DNA from: CBDDKZ01 sp965230415
Lineage (GTDB): Bacteria > Bacteroidota > Bacteroidia > Cytophagales > JAAEPT01
Assembly: GCA_965230415.1 (NCBI GenBank)
Contig: CBDDKZ010000005.1
Span: forward strand, 3,968,001 to 4,032,000
Reading direction: 5' to 3'
DNA length: 64,000 bases
Part shown: piece after piece, positions 7,847-21,377 of the stretch
Position numbering within the stretch: position 1 is the first letter of the stretch
How the letters are laid out: every line of letters begins with the position of its first letter
Position numbers and translations under genes: made by a program
The notes under the pieces: generated by a model
What the model was told of the DNA's origin: nothing
What the model saw: only the letters and a program-made list of their open reading frames with translations
Database searches by the model: none

Positions 7847-9076
7847 TTAAGAGGCTACTCTTAAGCTCTTAAATTTTGATTTTTCAAATTTTTCTTCCGC
7901 ATATTGCCTCGAAAGAACAAATTTATTTGTACTGTCTTGCGAAGGTAATTCAAACATAGCGTCTGTCAATAGTGCTTCGCAGATAGATCGCAACCCTCTG
8001 GCACCCAGACTAAATTCTTCCGCTTTTTCGATGATGAAGTCGATGGCCTCATTAGTTACCTCAAGCTTAATCCCTTCCATTTCAAAAAGCTTAGTGTACT
8101 GTTTAATTAAGGCGTTTCGAGGTTCCTGAAGTATTCTTCTTAAAGCTTGTGCATCAAGAGGGTCCAGGTGTGTAAGTACAGGCAAACGACCGATAAGTTC
8201 AGGTATTAAGCCGAAAGACTTAAGGTCTTGTGCCGTAACAAATCGCAGGAGCTCACTTTTTTCAATTTCCGTAGGTTTTTCCGTGTTGTTCTTGAAACCC
8301 AATGGACGAGTATTTAAACGTCTGCTGATGTTATCTGCGATACCATCAAATGCTCCACCGCATATGAATAATATATTTTCGGTATTTACACTAATCATTT
8401 TTTGATCCGGATGTTTACGTCCTCCCTGAGGTGGAACATTTACCGATGTGCCTTCCAATAGTTTCAATAAGGCCTGTTGAACACCTTCTCCGCTCACATC
8501 TCTAGTGATGGAAGGATTGTCACTTTTTCGTGCAATCTTGTCTATTTCATCAATATAGATAATGCCTCTTTGAGCAGCATCCACATTGTAATTGGCAGCT
8601 TGTAAGAGTCGTGTTAAAATACTTTCGACATCTTCTCCTACGTAGCCGGCTTCTGTAAGAACTGTTGCGTCTGCAATACAAAAAGGAACCTGTAAAATTC
8701 TGGCTAAAGTTTTGGCTAGAAAAGTTTTACCGGTTCCTGTTTGCCCAACCATAATGATATTTGACTTTTCAATATTAATGTCATTACTGTCACTTTCCTG
8801 ATTGAGCCGTTTATAATGATTATACACGGCAACACTAAGTACTTTTTTTGCCTCATCTTGTCCAATAACATATTGGTCCAGGAATTTTTTCATTTCCACC
8901 GGTTTGATGAGATTAATGCCTGTAGTAGTTTCATTTGCCTGCAGTTTCTTTTCCTCGTTAAGGATTTGATAGGACTGCGAAATACAAATATTGCAAATGT
9001 GTGCATGTATTCCTGAAATCATCAGATCAACGTCTTTTTTGCTTCTACCACAAAATGAACATGTTATCTGTGCCAT
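7847..9076 (-). CDS. clpX: ATP-dependent Clp protease, ATP-binding subunit ClpX
   Basis: A 409-residue AAA+ unfoldase that feeds substrates to ClpP. The N-terminal zinc domain has Cys6, Cys9, Cys28 and Cys31. Walker A is GQTGTGKT (111-118), Walker B is in IIYIDEIDK, and the pore-1 loop GYVGEDVES and the RKH loop (GGRKHPD) are intact. The ClpP-docking tripeptide, IGF in E. coli, reads LGF here. It is 27 bp downstream of clpP in the same direction. The IS has inserted just after its stop, so the gene is not damaged. Confidence 0.97.
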   Translation of the reverse strand: MAQITCSFCGRSKKDVDLMISGIHAHICNICISQSYQILNEEKKLQANETTTGINLIKPVEMKKFLDQYVIGQDEAKKVLSVAVYNHYKRLNQESDSNDINIEKSNIIMVGQTGTGKTFLAKTLARILQVPFCIADATVLTEAGYVGEDVESILTRLLQAANYNVDAAQRGIIYIDEIDKIARKSDNPSITRDVSGEGVQQALLKLLEGTSVNVPPQGGRKHPDQKMISVNTENILFICGGAFDGIADNISRRLNTRPLGFKNNTEKPTEIEKSELLRFVTAQDLKSFGLIPELIGRLPVLTHLDPLDAQALRRILQEPRNALIKQYTKLFEMEGIKLEVTNEAIDFIIEKAEEFSLGARGLRSICEALLTDAMFELPSQDSTNKFVLSRQYAEEKFEKSKFKSLRVAS

Positions 9077-9103
9077 GTATTTCTTGTTTTTACTTTAATA
9101 AAA

Positions 9104-9772
9104 TTATTCTTTCGTCAATACTTCATCGATCAAGCCGTACTCTTTTGCTTCTGCCGCTTTCATCCAGTAATCACGATCGGCATCCTTCTCTATTTGCTTA
9201 GGAGTTTTTCCGGAGTGCTTCGATAAGATATCGTACAATTCTTCTTTCAAAATTAATATTTGTTTGGCAGTAATTTCAATATCAGAGGCTTGTCCCTGCG
9301 CACCACCTAATGGCTGATGAATCATTATTCTTGAATGGGGTAAAGACGAACGTTTACCATCTGCTCCGCCAGCCAGGAGAACAGCGCCCATCGAAGCAGC
9401 CAATCCTGTGCATATAGTGCCAACATCCGGGCGAACGTATTGCATGGTATCGTAAATACCCAAACCAGCATAAACCGACCCGCCAGGGCTGTTTATATAC
9501 ATTAAAATATCTGATTTCGAATCTAAAGACTCCAGGAAGAGTAGCTGTGCTACCACGATATTTGATATTTGGTCGTCAATAGGCATTCCTAAAAAGATAA
9601 TTCGATCTTTCATCAACCTCGAAAACACATCCATAACCGCAATGTTCATTTGACGTTCCTCAATAATATTAGGAGTCATATTGGTTATGCTGCTCATATA
9701 CTGATCAGTAGTTATACTGCTGATGCCCTGATCCTTTACTGCGAATTTTTTGAACTCTTCTGATAAATTCAT
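9104..9772 (-). CDS. clpP: ATP-dependent Clp protease proteolytic subunit
   Basis: A 222-residue serine protease forming the tetradecameric chamber of ClpXP. The catalytic triad is visible with the family spacing: Ser127 in GLAASMGA, His152 in RIMIHQPLGG, and Asp201 in DADRDYW. The first 25-30 residues form the usual short extension that is cleaved in the mature enzyme. The order tig-clpP-clpX is the common bacterial arrangement, although here a terminator at 9803-9836 separates tig from clpP, suggesting that clpP has its own promoter in the 106-bp gap. No clear -33/-7 pair was found there. Confidence 0.97.
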   Translation of the reverse strand: MNLSEEFKKFAVKDQGISSITTDQYMSSITNMTPNIIEERQMNIAVMDVFSRLMKDRIIFLGMPIDDQISNIVVAQLLFLESLDSKSDILMYINSPGGSVYAGLGIYDTMQYVRPDVGTICTGLAASMGAVLLAGGADGKRSSLPHSRIMIHQPLGGAQGQASDIEITAKQILILKEELYDILSKHSGKTPKQIEKDADRDYWMKAAEAKEYGLIDEVLTKE

Positions 9773-9802
9773 TTTTTGTAAAAGTTAACAATTTGTAAAG
9801 CT

Positions 9803-9836
9803 AAAAAAAAAGTCCCTACAAAGAAGGACTTTTTTG
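9803..9836 (-). terminator. terminator between trigger factor and clpP
   Basis: Stem 9806-9815 with 9826-9835 around a 10-base loop, with A-run on one side and T-run on the other; it fits the end of the trigger-factor transcript. Confidence 0.7.
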
Positions 9837-9878
9837 TTGTTACTTATCAACAGTATAAACGCTGAAAAAATTCCTTGG

Positions 9879-11225
9879 TTACTGTTTTTCTAAGATCTCT
9901 TTCAATTCATCGGCAGAAACACTTTTTTCTTTCAGGGCTACTTTTTCCTGAATGACTGCGAAAAGCTTGTCTTGCATGAGTTGTTCATAGGTGTTCATAT
10001 AATTCTGACCATTGTTTTCACGTAAGTAATTATCCAGAATTTTGTCAATCATCTCTGCGAGTTCAGGTGTTAATGCACCGCCGCCCATAAATTGTTGTTG
10101 AATTTGGATTCTGGCAAGATTTCTTACTTCCTCGTCTTCCACTTTGATTTCCAGGTCTCTGGCTATTTTGTTTCTAAGAAACTGCCATTTAACTTCTTTG
10201 ATATAATCTTCGATCTTCTCGTCGATTTCTTCTGCCTTTGTATTTTCTTTATTAGATGCTAAAATCCACCGCTTTAAAAAATCCGGTGATAGCTCAATTT
10301 TAGTGTCTTCAATAAGTGATTTTTTAATTTCCTGATTCAGTAGATAAATAGTGTCACGCTCGTACTGCTGGGCAATAAGTGCTTTCAGTTTGTCCGTGTA
10401 CTCTTCTTCCGTTTTTACTTCGCCCGGGCCGAATACTTTGTCGAAAAAAGTTTCATTTAATTCTGCAGTTTCAGAACGTGTAATACTTTTGAGCTTGAAA
10501 GTATACTCCCCTTCAATGTCTGCGACCTGCTCTTTAGGTAAACCGGTTACATGGGCGAGATGCGATTCATCCTGATCAAAAGTCTGACGAATGTCAAAAG
10601 TAACTTCATCGTCTGCTTTCATTCCAATGAAAAGCTGTTGTTGTTTTTCACTAACTCTGCTCATCGGAAAACCAGATTCATGTGTAAAATCCTTTTCCGC
10701 ATTGCTGATCTCGCCAGATAAGAAATCTTTTTCATCCACTACGGTTTCCGGATGTACATGTTCACCATAGTTTTCTCTCAAATAATTACTTCTTTCTTCA
10801 AACAATTTATCATCAACTTCAACCTTATATTGAGTGAATTTTTGTTTTTCTGAAACCTCGTAATCAAATTCAGGAATAATTCCTAAGTCATATATGAATT
10901 CAAATTCTGTTTGATTTTTCCAGTCGATCGGCGTGTTTTCCGCTTCATTTGGAAGAGGTTCTCCCAGTATAGTAATATTGTTTTCTGAAATATAATTATT
11001 CATCGATTCAGATAACACTTTAGAAACCTCTTCAGCAAGCAAACTCTCACCAATCATATTTTTAATAAGAGACATTGGAACTTTTCCGGGACGAAAACCT
11101 TTAATATTCGCTTGTTTTCTGTATTCCTGCAAGCGTTTGTCGAATTGTTCTTTATAGTCTTCTTCTGTAAGTTGAATAGATAATGAAGCTAGTGTTGACT
11201 CTTTCTGATCTAATGTAATATTCAC
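9879..11225 (-). CDS. tig: trigger factor, ribosome-associated chaperone
   Basis: A 448-residue chaperone that binds ribosomal protein L23 at the tunnel exit. The ribosome-docking signature GFRPGKVP is at residues 43-50. The middle region corresponds to the FKBP-like PPIase domain but is poorly conserved, as usual in Bacteroidota, and the C-terminal part is helical and charged, matching the cradle arms. Length is typical. It begins about 60 bp downstream of tRNA-Leu but is insulated from it by the hairpin at 11247-11276. Confidence 0.93.
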   Translation of the reverse strand: MNITLDQKESTLASLSIQLTEEDYKEQFDKRLQEYRKQANIKGFRPGKVPMSLIKNMIGESLLAEEVSKVLSESMNNYISENNITILGEPLPNEAENTPIDWKNQTEFEFIYDLGIIPEFDYEVSEKQKFTQYKVEVDDKLFEERSNYLRENYGEHVHPETVVDEKDFLSGEISNAEKDFTHESGFPMSRVSEKQQQLFIGMKADDEVTFDIRQTFDQDESHLAHVTGLPKEQVADIEGEYTFKLKSITRSETAELNETFFDKVFGPGEVKTEEEYTDKLKALIAQQYERDTIYLLNQEIKKSLIEDTKIELSPDFLKRWILASNKENTKAEEIDEKIEDYIKEVKWQFLRNKIARDLEIKVEDEEVRNLARIQIQQQFMGGGALTPELAEMIDKILDNYLRENNGQNYMNTYEQLMQDKLFAVIQEKVALKEKSVSADELKEILEKQ

Positions 11226-11246
11226 GATTCGGACGTTAGTATAAAT

Positions 11247-11276
11247 TAAAAACCCCCAACTATGGAAAGTTGAGGG
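11247..11276 (-). terminator. terminator of tRNA-Leu
   Basis: On the minus strand a GC-rich stem (CCCTCAACT paired with AGTTGGGGG) is followed by TTTTT. It lies directly after tRNA-Leu and before tig, so the tRNA is probably a single-gene transcript. Confidence 0.7.
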
Positions 11277-11286
11277 TGTAATTAAG

Positions 11287-11368
11287 TGCGGATGGAGGGA
11301 GTCGAACCCCCACGCCCGAAGGCGCTAGATCCTAAGTCTAGTGCGTCTACCAATTCCGCCACATCCGC
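11287..11368 (-). tRNA. tRNA-Leu (anticodon UAG)
   Basis: An 82-nt class II tRNA. Acceptor stem GCGGATG/CATCCGC, anticodon loop CTTAGGA giving anticodon UAG, a variable arm CGCC-TTCG-GGCG, and T-arm GTTCGACTC. The discriminator base is A (11287). CCA is not encoded. It reads CUN leucine codons. Confidence 0.97.
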
Positions 11369-11412
11369 AGGATCAAGGTGCATTGGAGTCTTGTATTTCT
11401 CAAATGCGAGCG

Positions 11413-11443
11413 CAAATTTATAGGGTTAAATGATAATATCAAA
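11413..11443 (-). promoter_or_regulatory. Bacteroidota-type promoter of tRNA-Leu
   Basis: On the minus strand TTTG (11440-11443) is followed after exactly 19 bases by TAAATTTG (11413-11420), a perfect match to the -33/-7 consensus recognised by the primary sigma factor of this phylum. It places the transcript start about 35-40 bp before the tRNA. Confidence 0.8.
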
Positions 11444-11623
11444 GAAATATTTAAAAAATATTAGGATAAAGCTGAAAGATATAGACCTATGCACATTCGC
11501 TGCAAGTACCTTTGATTTTTTCAATACGTTAATTAAAGAAAATGTGTTATGAATATTAAAACAGTGCATTTTTAGACCTTTTTTAATCGATTTTTCCTTA
11601 ATTTTTGACTACTTTTACGTTAA

Positions 11624-13849
11624 ATGGAGCAGTTAATCGACTTAGAAGAAGAAAATAAGGAGATAGTAAGAAGATACAGACGATTGTTGCGCTTTGCCAA
11701 ACCAGTTTTGAAAGATGGCGATACCAAAGTCATTAAAAAAGCCTTTAACGTTGCTGTAGAAGCGCATAAGGATATGCGTCGAAAATCGGGTGAACCCTAT
11801 ATTTATCACCCCATTGAAGTCGCTCAAATATGTGTAGAAGAAATAGGCTTGGGTACTACTTCCATCGTGGCAGCTTTGTTGCATGATGTGGTTGAAGATT
11901 CGGACATGGAACTTGAAGACATCGAACGGGTATTTGGGCGCAAAGTAGCACGAATTATTGATGGACTAACAAAAATTTCAGGTGTTTTTGAATATGGGTC
12001 TTCACAACAGGCTGAGAATTTCCGTAAAATGGTACTCACGCTGTCCGATGATGTTAGGGTTATATTGATTAAGTTAGCCGATCGCTTACATAACATGCGC
12101 ACGCTTGATAGCATGCAAAGGCATAAACAACTTAAAATTGCATCCGAAACAATTTATTTATATGCTCCTTTAGCTCATAGACTGGGTTTATATGCCATTA
12201 AATCCGAGTTGGAAGACCTCTACCTTAAATATACCGATAGGGAAACTTATTATGAAATAGCATGGAAAATTAAGGATACCAAAGCCGTGCGTAATAAGTT
12301 CATAAGAGAATTTATTAAACCAATTCAGGAGAAGTTACGCGAAAACTATTTTGAATTCAAAATAAAAGGGCGTCCCAAATCTATTTATTCGATTTGGAAC
12401 AAGATGAAAAAACAGAATATCCCTTTTGAGGAGGTTTATGATCTGTTTGCCATTCGAATAATTATAACCTGTCCCAGAGAGGAAGAAAAAAACCAGTGCT
12501 GGCAAGTATACTCTATAGTCACCGATTTTTATAAACCCAATCCCGATCGTTTAAGAGATTGGATAAGTACACCCAAAGCTAATGGCTATGAGTCTTTACA
12601 CACCACTGTGATGAGCAATGCAGGTAGGTGGGTAGAAGTACAAATTAGGGCCGAACGAATGGATGATATAGCTGAAAAAGGCTATGCAGCTCATTGGAAG
12701 TATAAAGAGAGTAAAGACGGAGATAAACAATCAGGCTTAGATAATTGGATAGCGAAAGTTCGTGATATCATTAAACAAAGCGATACTAACGCTATTGAGT
12801 TTATCGATGATTTCAGGCAAAATCTGTTTAATGAAGAAATATTTGTTTTTACTCCTAAAGGTGACTTAAAAGTTCTACCAACCGGTGCAACTACACTCGA
12901 TTTTGCCTTTGAAATTCATACTCAGGTCGGTTTGAGTTGCCTGGGAGCAAAGGTAAACCACAAGTTGGTGCCGATAAGCAAGGCGCTCAAAAATGGCGAC
13001 CAAGTCGAGATATTGACCAGTAAAAAACAGAAACCAAGTGAAGACTGGCTTCGCATGGTTGTTACTTCCAAGGCTCGAAAACGTATCAAAGATTTTTTGA
13101 ATGAATCTAAGAGGACAATTGAAAACGAAGGAAAAGCCCTACTGAACAAGAAAATAAAACAATTAAAAACCAAAATTCCAGGTGATTTTGTAACTCGGCT
13201 TGCGGGGCATTTTAAGTTAAATTCTGCCAACGAGTTGTATTACCGTTTAGGAAAAGGCACGTTGGAACTAAAAAGTTTGACGGAACTTAATATACTCGAA
13301 AAAGAAAAAACTGAAGAGCACAAAGAACACACCGATAAGGTTAACAAACAGAAGTCCGAGGCTGAAATACGCAAAATTAAAGAGTTCAATCAGGATTCTT
13401 TGATTATTGGTGATGGCATAGATGGAATTGAATATAAATTGGCCAAGTGTTGCAACCCGATTCCGGGAGATGATATTTTTGGTTTTGTCACGGTAAATGA
13501 AGGAATAAAAATTCACCGTTCTAAATGTAGTAACGCTACCGAGTTAATGTCTAACTACGGATACCGTATTATTAAGGCTAAGTGGAGATCACAAAACGAT
13601 AATAGGTTCTTAGTAGGGTTGCGTATAACCGGAATGGACAGGATGGGTTTAATTAATGATATTACAAGTATTTTTTTCAAAGATGGAGCTGTCAATATCG
13701 AGTCAATTGATGCGCAAACAAAAGATGGAATAGTCGAAGATGTGTTAATGCTTCAAATTAAGGATAAAGAACATCTGGAAGAATTGATAAAAAAAATCAA
13801 AGAATTAACAGGAATTTTAACTGTAGACCGCTTCGAACCTAATGAATAG
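11624..13849 (+). CDS. bifunctional RelA/SpoT-family (p)ppGpp synthetase/hydrolase
   Basis: A 741-residue long RSH enzyme controlling the stringent response. The HD hydrolase domain has His62, His87-Asp88 and the Glu91-Asp92 pair, so hydrolysis should be intact. The synthetase domain follows with GRPKSIYSIWNKM (about 250). Then come TGS (EIFVFTPKGDL, about 405-465), the CC/zinc-finger-like region (KCCNPIPGD, about 605) and the C-terminal ACT domain (about 665-740). Full-length and unbroken. The gene is monocistronic in appearance: a 255-bp gap precedes it and a 105-bp gap follows. Confidence 0.95.
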   Translation: MEQLIDLEEENKEIVRRYRRLLRFAKPVLKDGDTKVIKKAFNVAVEAHKDMRRKSGEPYIYHPIEVAQICVEEIGLGTTSIVAALLHDVVEDSDMELEDIERVFGRKVARIIDGLTKISGVFEYGSSQQAENFRKMVLTLSDDVRVILIKLADRLHNMRTLDSMQRHKQLKIASETIYLYAPLAHRLGLYAIKSELEDLYLKYTDRETYYEIAWKIKDTKAVRNKFIREFIKPIQEKLRENYFEFKIKGRPKSIYSIWNKMKKQNIPFEEVYDLFAIRIIITCPREEEKNQCWQVYSIVTDFYKPNPDRLRDWISTPKANGYESLHTTVMSNAGRWVEVQIRAERMDDIAEKGYAAHWKYKESKDGDKQSGLDNWIAKVRDIIKQSDTNAIEFIDDFRQNLFNEEIFVFTPKGDLKVLPTGATTLDFAFEIHTQVGLSCLGAKVNHKLVPISKALKNGDQVEILTSKKQKPSEDWLRMVVTSKARKRIKDFLNESKRTIENEGKALLNKKIKQLKTKIPGDFVTRLAGHFKLNSANELYYRLGKGTLELKSLTELNILEKEKTEEHKEHTDKVNKQKSEAEIRKIKEFNQDSLIIGDGIDGIEYKLAKCCNPIPGDDIFGFVTVNEGIKIHRSKCSNATELMSNYGYRIIKAKWRSQNDNRFLVGLRITGMDRMGLINDITSIFFKDGAVNIESIDAQTKDGIVEDVLMLQIKDKEHLEELIKKIKELTGILTVDRFEPNE

Positions 13850-13954
13850 CCCATTTTTCTCACATGCGGTTGATCAACGAAAAATTATATTGTAACTTAG
13901 CCACCTTCTTTTGTAAATAGTGTTGCAAAAGAATCTAAGTTGAAATACTGAAAC

Positions 13955-14296
13955 ATGAATATAACAAGCGAAATTAACGGAAACACTTTATTGTTGGCCT
14001 TTGAGGGTGATTTGTTAGGCGAACAAAGCGGTGCAGAAATCGTTGGTGTTGTAGTCGAAAAAATCGAAGATAATATCAAATCTTGCGCAATAGATTTGTC
14101 TAATGTAAGATATATGAATAGTAGTGGCATAGGAGTAATGATCACTATTATGACAAAATTCAAAAATATAGGTGGAGAAACTTTATTGGTTAATCCTTCA
14201 AGCCAGATTATGAAATTATTAGTGGTGACTAAACTGGATGCGGTTTTTACGATAGTAGAATCGCAAGAGGAGGCATTGGCAAAACTAAACGGATAA
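13955..14296 (+). CDS. STAS-domain protein, anti-sigma factor antagonist-like
   Basis: A 113-residue single STAS domain (PF01740) like SpoIIAA/RsbV. The family motif DLSNVRYMNSSGIGV is present, with Ser56/Ser57 at the site that partner-switch kinases phosphorylate. No anti-sigma kinase or phosphatase is nearby. The stop codon is one base before the purA start, so the two are almost certainly one operon. Links between stress partner-switching and AMP synthesis are not established; the pairing may simply reflect shared transcription. Confidence 0.85.
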   Translation: MNITSEINGNTLLLAFEGDLLGEQSGAEIVGVVVEKIEDNIKSCAIDLSNVRYMNSSGIGVMITIMTKFKNIGGETLLVNPSSQIMKLLVVTKLDAVFTIVESQEEALAKLNG

Positions 14297-14297
14297 T

Positions 14298-15578
14298 ATG
14301 GCAGTTGATGTATTATTAGGGCTACAGTGGGGCGATGAAGGGAAAGGTAAAATCGTCGACTATTTGGCTGGTAAGTATGATGTAGTAGCACGTTTTCAGG
14401 GTGGACCAAATGCGGGACATACTTTGGAGTTTGACGGAATTAAACATGTACTTCATCAGATTCCTTCCGGTGTGTTTCATGAGCACATTGTGAATATTAT
14501 TGGTAATGGTGTTATTCTTGACCCAGTTGTGTTTCGTAAAGAAGCCGATGGCTTATTGAAGTATAATATCGATTTAACTAAGAACTTGTTCATAAGCAAA
14601 AAAGCACAACTGATCTTGCCGACCCACCGTTTGCTTGATCAAGCATATGAGAATGCTAAAGGAGACAAGAAAATTGGTTCTACCCTGAAAGGTATAGGGC
14701 CTACGTACCAGGATAAAATTGGTAGAGTTGGCCTTCGGGTTGGAGATGTAATTTCGAAAGATTTTAAAAGTAAGTACGATAAACTTACAGAGAAGCATAA
14801 AGAAATATTAGATTTTCACCAATTTGACTATGACATTTCCAAAGAAGAAGAACGCTTTTTTGAATGTGCAGAGTTTTTCAAAAAGTTTAACTTGATTGAT
14901 TCCGAGTATGTAATTAATACATACATCAATGAGGGGAAAACCATATTAGCTGAAGGAGCTCAAGGAACGCTTCTTGATATTGATTTTGGTACATATCCTT
15001 ATGTGACCAGTTCCAGTACGGCTGTTGCTGGCGCTTGTACAGGATTAGGAATAGCACCTCAACATATAGGTAAAGTACTTGGTATATTCAAGGCTTATTG
15101 TACACGGGTAGGGAGTGGGCCTTTTCCATCAGAGCTCTTTGATGATAGCGGACAGGAACTTCGTGATGTAGGAAGAGAATATGGATCTACCACTGGTCGT
15201 CCAAGACGTTGTGGGTGGATTGATATTCCAGCTTTGAAATATGCGATAATGCTTAATGGAGTAACAGAGCTCTTAATGATGAAAACAGATGTGCTAAATT
15301 CATTTGACACCGTTAAATTATGTATAGGTTATAAATTGAAAGATGGTTCCGAGACTTCGTTAACACCTTACGATATGGATGAGATAGAAGAACCAGTATT
15401 AAAAGAGGTGCAAGGGTGGAATTGCTCATTGGATGGATTAACCTCATATGATGATTTTCCCCAAGAATTGAATAACTACATCACATTACTAGAGGAATTG
15501 TTAGATGTGAGAGTAAGCGTAGTATCGGTGGGGCCAGATCGTAGTGAAACGATCATGCGAAACGATATTCTTGTTTAA
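14298..15578 (+). CDS. purA: adenylosuccinate synthetase
   Basis: A 426-residue enzyme making adenylosuccinate from IMP, aspartate and GTP, the first committed step to AMP. The P-loop-like signature GLQWGDEGKGK is at residues 8-18, and QGGPNAGHT, STTGRPRRCGW and the GTP-binding C-terminal block are intact. Length is standard. purB (adenylosuccinate lyase), the next step, is in this window at 45-46 kb but not in the same operon. A strong terminator follows the stop. Confidence 0.97.
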   Translation: MAVDVLLGLQWGDEGKGKIVDYLAGKYDVVARFQGGPNAGHTLEFDGIKHVLHQIPSGVFHEHIVNIIGNGVILDPVVFRKEADGLLKYNIDLTKNLFISKKAQLILPTHRLLDQAYENAKGDKKIGSTLKGIGPTYQDKIGRVGLRVGDVISKDFKSKYDKLTEKHKEILDFHQFDYDISKEEERFFECAEFFKKFNLIDSEYVINTYINEGKTILAEGAQGTLLDIDFGTYPYVTSSSTAVAGACTGLGIAPQHIGKVLGIFKAYCTRVGSGPFPSELFDDSGQELRDVGREYGSTTGRPRRCGWIDIPALKYAIMLNGVTELLMMKTDVLNSFDTVKLCIGYKLKDGSETSLTPYDMDEIEEPVLKEVQGWNCSLDGLTSYDDFPQELNNYITLLEELLDVRVSVVSVGPDRSETIMRNDILV

Positions 15579-15600
15579 ATAGTATTATATACGAATAATT

Positions 15601-15636
15601 AAGGTCCGGTTTTTTTATGAATCCGGACCTTTTTTA
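15601..15636 (+). terminator. terminator of the STAS-purA operon
   Basis: A 9-bp perfect stem (15601-15609 with 15623-15631) followed by a T-run; 23 bp past the purA stop. Confidence 0.85.
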
Positions 15637-15882
15637 TATAAAGTTTCCCACAATTTTTTATATGTAAGTGGAAAAATAGGTGTCAATCCGTGTTTTTTTT
15701 GTTACTATCTACGTATCTATATTTTCTGGCTTTCTGTAGAAATACATTGTATAATCTGAATTTATTCGAGATATGAGGATCAGCGAAATTTAATTTAAAA
15801 AAAACGCTTTTAGTTTTGTGTTGAATATCAATAAGTTTGACAATGTGAGGCAAAATGTATGATAAATATATTCTCATAAAGT

Positions 15883-15913
15883 TTTGATAGGTAGAAAAAG
15901 TGTGTTACCTTTG
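15883..15913 (+). promoter_or_regulatory. rRNA operon promoter (-33/-7)
   Basis: TTTG at 15883-15886, 19 bases, then TACCTTTG at 15906-15913: an exact match to the Bacteroidota consensus TTTG-N19-TAnnTTTG. It lies about 160 bp before mature 16S. The 250 bp before it, after the purA terminator, hold no gene I can support. Confidence 0.85.
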
Positions 15914-15995
15914 CATCCGCTTTGACAGAGAGAAGGGCACAAAAAAGGTGCTGAAGAGGAGAGAGGAAAAGTTAGAGTGAAGTTCATAGAAATGC

Positions 15996-16018
15996 TTTAG
16001 AATAAACGACAAGCCGTT
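15996..16018 (+). other. pre-16S processing stem, 5' arm
   Basis: This leader segment is complementary, with a few mismatches, to 17618-17639 just after 16S. The two arms would form the long-range helix cut by RNase III to release pre-16S rRNA. Confidence 0.55.
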
Positions 16019-16074
16019 TTGTGCTAGGGAAAGAGAAGTTGGAGATGAAAGGTATAAGACATTTAAGAATTTAT

Positions 16075-17599
<1,525 letters not shown>

Positions 17600-17617
17600 A
17601 GAGGATACCGAAAGTCG

Positions 17618-17639
17618 AACGGTTTGTTGTTTATTTAAA
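17618..17639 (+). other. pre-16S processing stem, 3' arm
   Basis: Pairs with 15996-16018; see the 5' arm. Confidence 0.5.
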
Positions 17640-17647
17640 GATATAAG

Positions 17648-17739
17648 AAGCTTGTAGCTCAGTAGGAAAGAGCGAAAGGTCCAGATGTGATTAAGTAAAA
17701 AAGTAAGCTTAATTATAAATGGGTTAAGAACAGGACTAC
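17648..17739 (+). pseudogene. degenerate tRNA-Ile-like remnant in the 16S-23S spacer
   Basis: This stretch keeps a recognisable D-arm (TGTAGCTCAGT...GAGCG), an AGGTCC block matching the variable-loop end of the real tRNA-Ile, and a final CAGGACTACA identical to the acceptor 3' end of tRNA-Ile downstream. The anticodon arm and T-arm are lost, so it cannot be a working tRNA. It looks like a decayed duplicate of the neighbouring tRNA-Ile. Confidence 0.5.
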
Positions 17740-17756
17740 AAGAGCGAAAGAAAGCT

Positions 17757-17830
17757 AGTCCTGTAGCTCAGTTGGTTAGAGCGCTACACTGATAATGTAG
17801 AGGTCCGCAGTTCAAATCTGCGCAGGACTA
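17757..17830 (+). tRNA. tRNA-Ile (anticodon GAU)
   Basis: A 74-nt tRNA with acceptor AGTCCTG/CAGGACT, anticodon loop CTGATAA giving GAU, T-loop TTCAAAT and discriminator A. CCA is not encoded. Standard spacer tRNA of rRNA operons. Confidence 0.97.
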
Positions 17831-17836
17831 CAAATT

Positions 17837-17910
17837 GGGGGATTAGCTCAGCTGGCTAGAGCGCCTGCCTTGCACGCAGGAGGTCATCGGTTCGACTCCG
17901 ATATCCTCCA
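17837..17910 (+). tRNA. tRNA-Ala (anticodon UGC)
   Basis: A 74-nt tRNA with acceptor GGGGGAT/ATCCTCC containing the G3:U70 wobble pair that marks alanine tRNAs. Anticodon loop CTTGCAC gives UGC. It starts 6 bases after tRNA-Ile. CCA is not encoded. Confidence 0.98.
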
Positions 17911-18072
17911 CAGAGTTATCCTCAAAAGCAAGGATAACAAACAAGCTGAAGAATACGACCAAACGAGGTAGTATTAAGATAGTGAAAAATACTTTTAGGT
18001 TGTTAAAGACCAAGAAGTATCGAACTCACCGGCTCCCAAAGAGCCAAAAATGTGAGAGAAAGTTCATTGACG

Positions 18073-18101
18073 TACTGTGTAATAATTGAATAGAACATTA
18101 G
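18073..18101 (+). other. pre-23S processing stem, 5' arm
   Basis: Complementary along most of its length to 20993-21023 on the far side of 23S, including a run of ten or more matching bases ending in TAGAACATTAGA. The helix fits RNase III release of pre-23S. Confidence 0.65.
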
Positions 18102-18113
18102 AAAAACTCATTA

Positions 18114-20984
<2,871 letters not shown>

Positions 20985-20992
20985 ATTGTTTG

Positions 20993-21023
20993 TCTAATGT
21001 TCTAGCTCAGTTATTACAGAGTA
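20993..21023 (+). other. pre-23S processing stem, 3' arm
   Basis: Pairs with 18073-18101; see the 5' arm. Confidence 0.6.
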
Positions 21024-21079
21024 TAGTCGATCATACCAGCAAGCAAAAGCAAGTTAGTATGAAAAAGTATTGAAAATAA

Positions 21080-21187
21080 TGGTGATGATAGCGCGGGTGA
21101 TCACCTCTTCCCATCCCGAACAGAGAAGTTAAGCCCCGTAGCGCCAATGGTACTGCAGTAAAATGTGGGAGAGTAGGTAATCGCCAA
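21080..21187 (+). rRNA. rrf: 5S ribosomal RNA
   Basis: About 108 nt. The terminal helix TGGTGAT/ATCGCCA closes it, and the loop B/C core CCCATCCCGAACAGAGAAGTTAAGC is typical of 5S rRNA. It lies 95 bp after 23S. Confidence 0.95.
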
Positions 21188-21266
21188 CTTATTAGATCAA
21201 CAATCGGGAGTTGATTATATCCTTGAGGCCGAGTAAATAGGCCCGGAAGGATGAATAAAAGTACAG

Positions 21267-21297
21267 AAAGCCGCTACACCTATAGCGGCTTTTTTTG
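21267..21297 (+). terminator. rRNA operon terminator
   Basis: Stem AAAGCCGCTA with TAGCGGCTTT, then TTTTTT. It closes the rRNA operon and separates it from the convergent porP/adhesin operon. Confidence 0.9.
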
Positions 21298-21377
21298 TTT
21301 GATAATTTTACATTCAATACCAACTTTCCACAACCAAACCCTGATGCTTCTTATTCTTATAGATTTAAAAATGCTTA

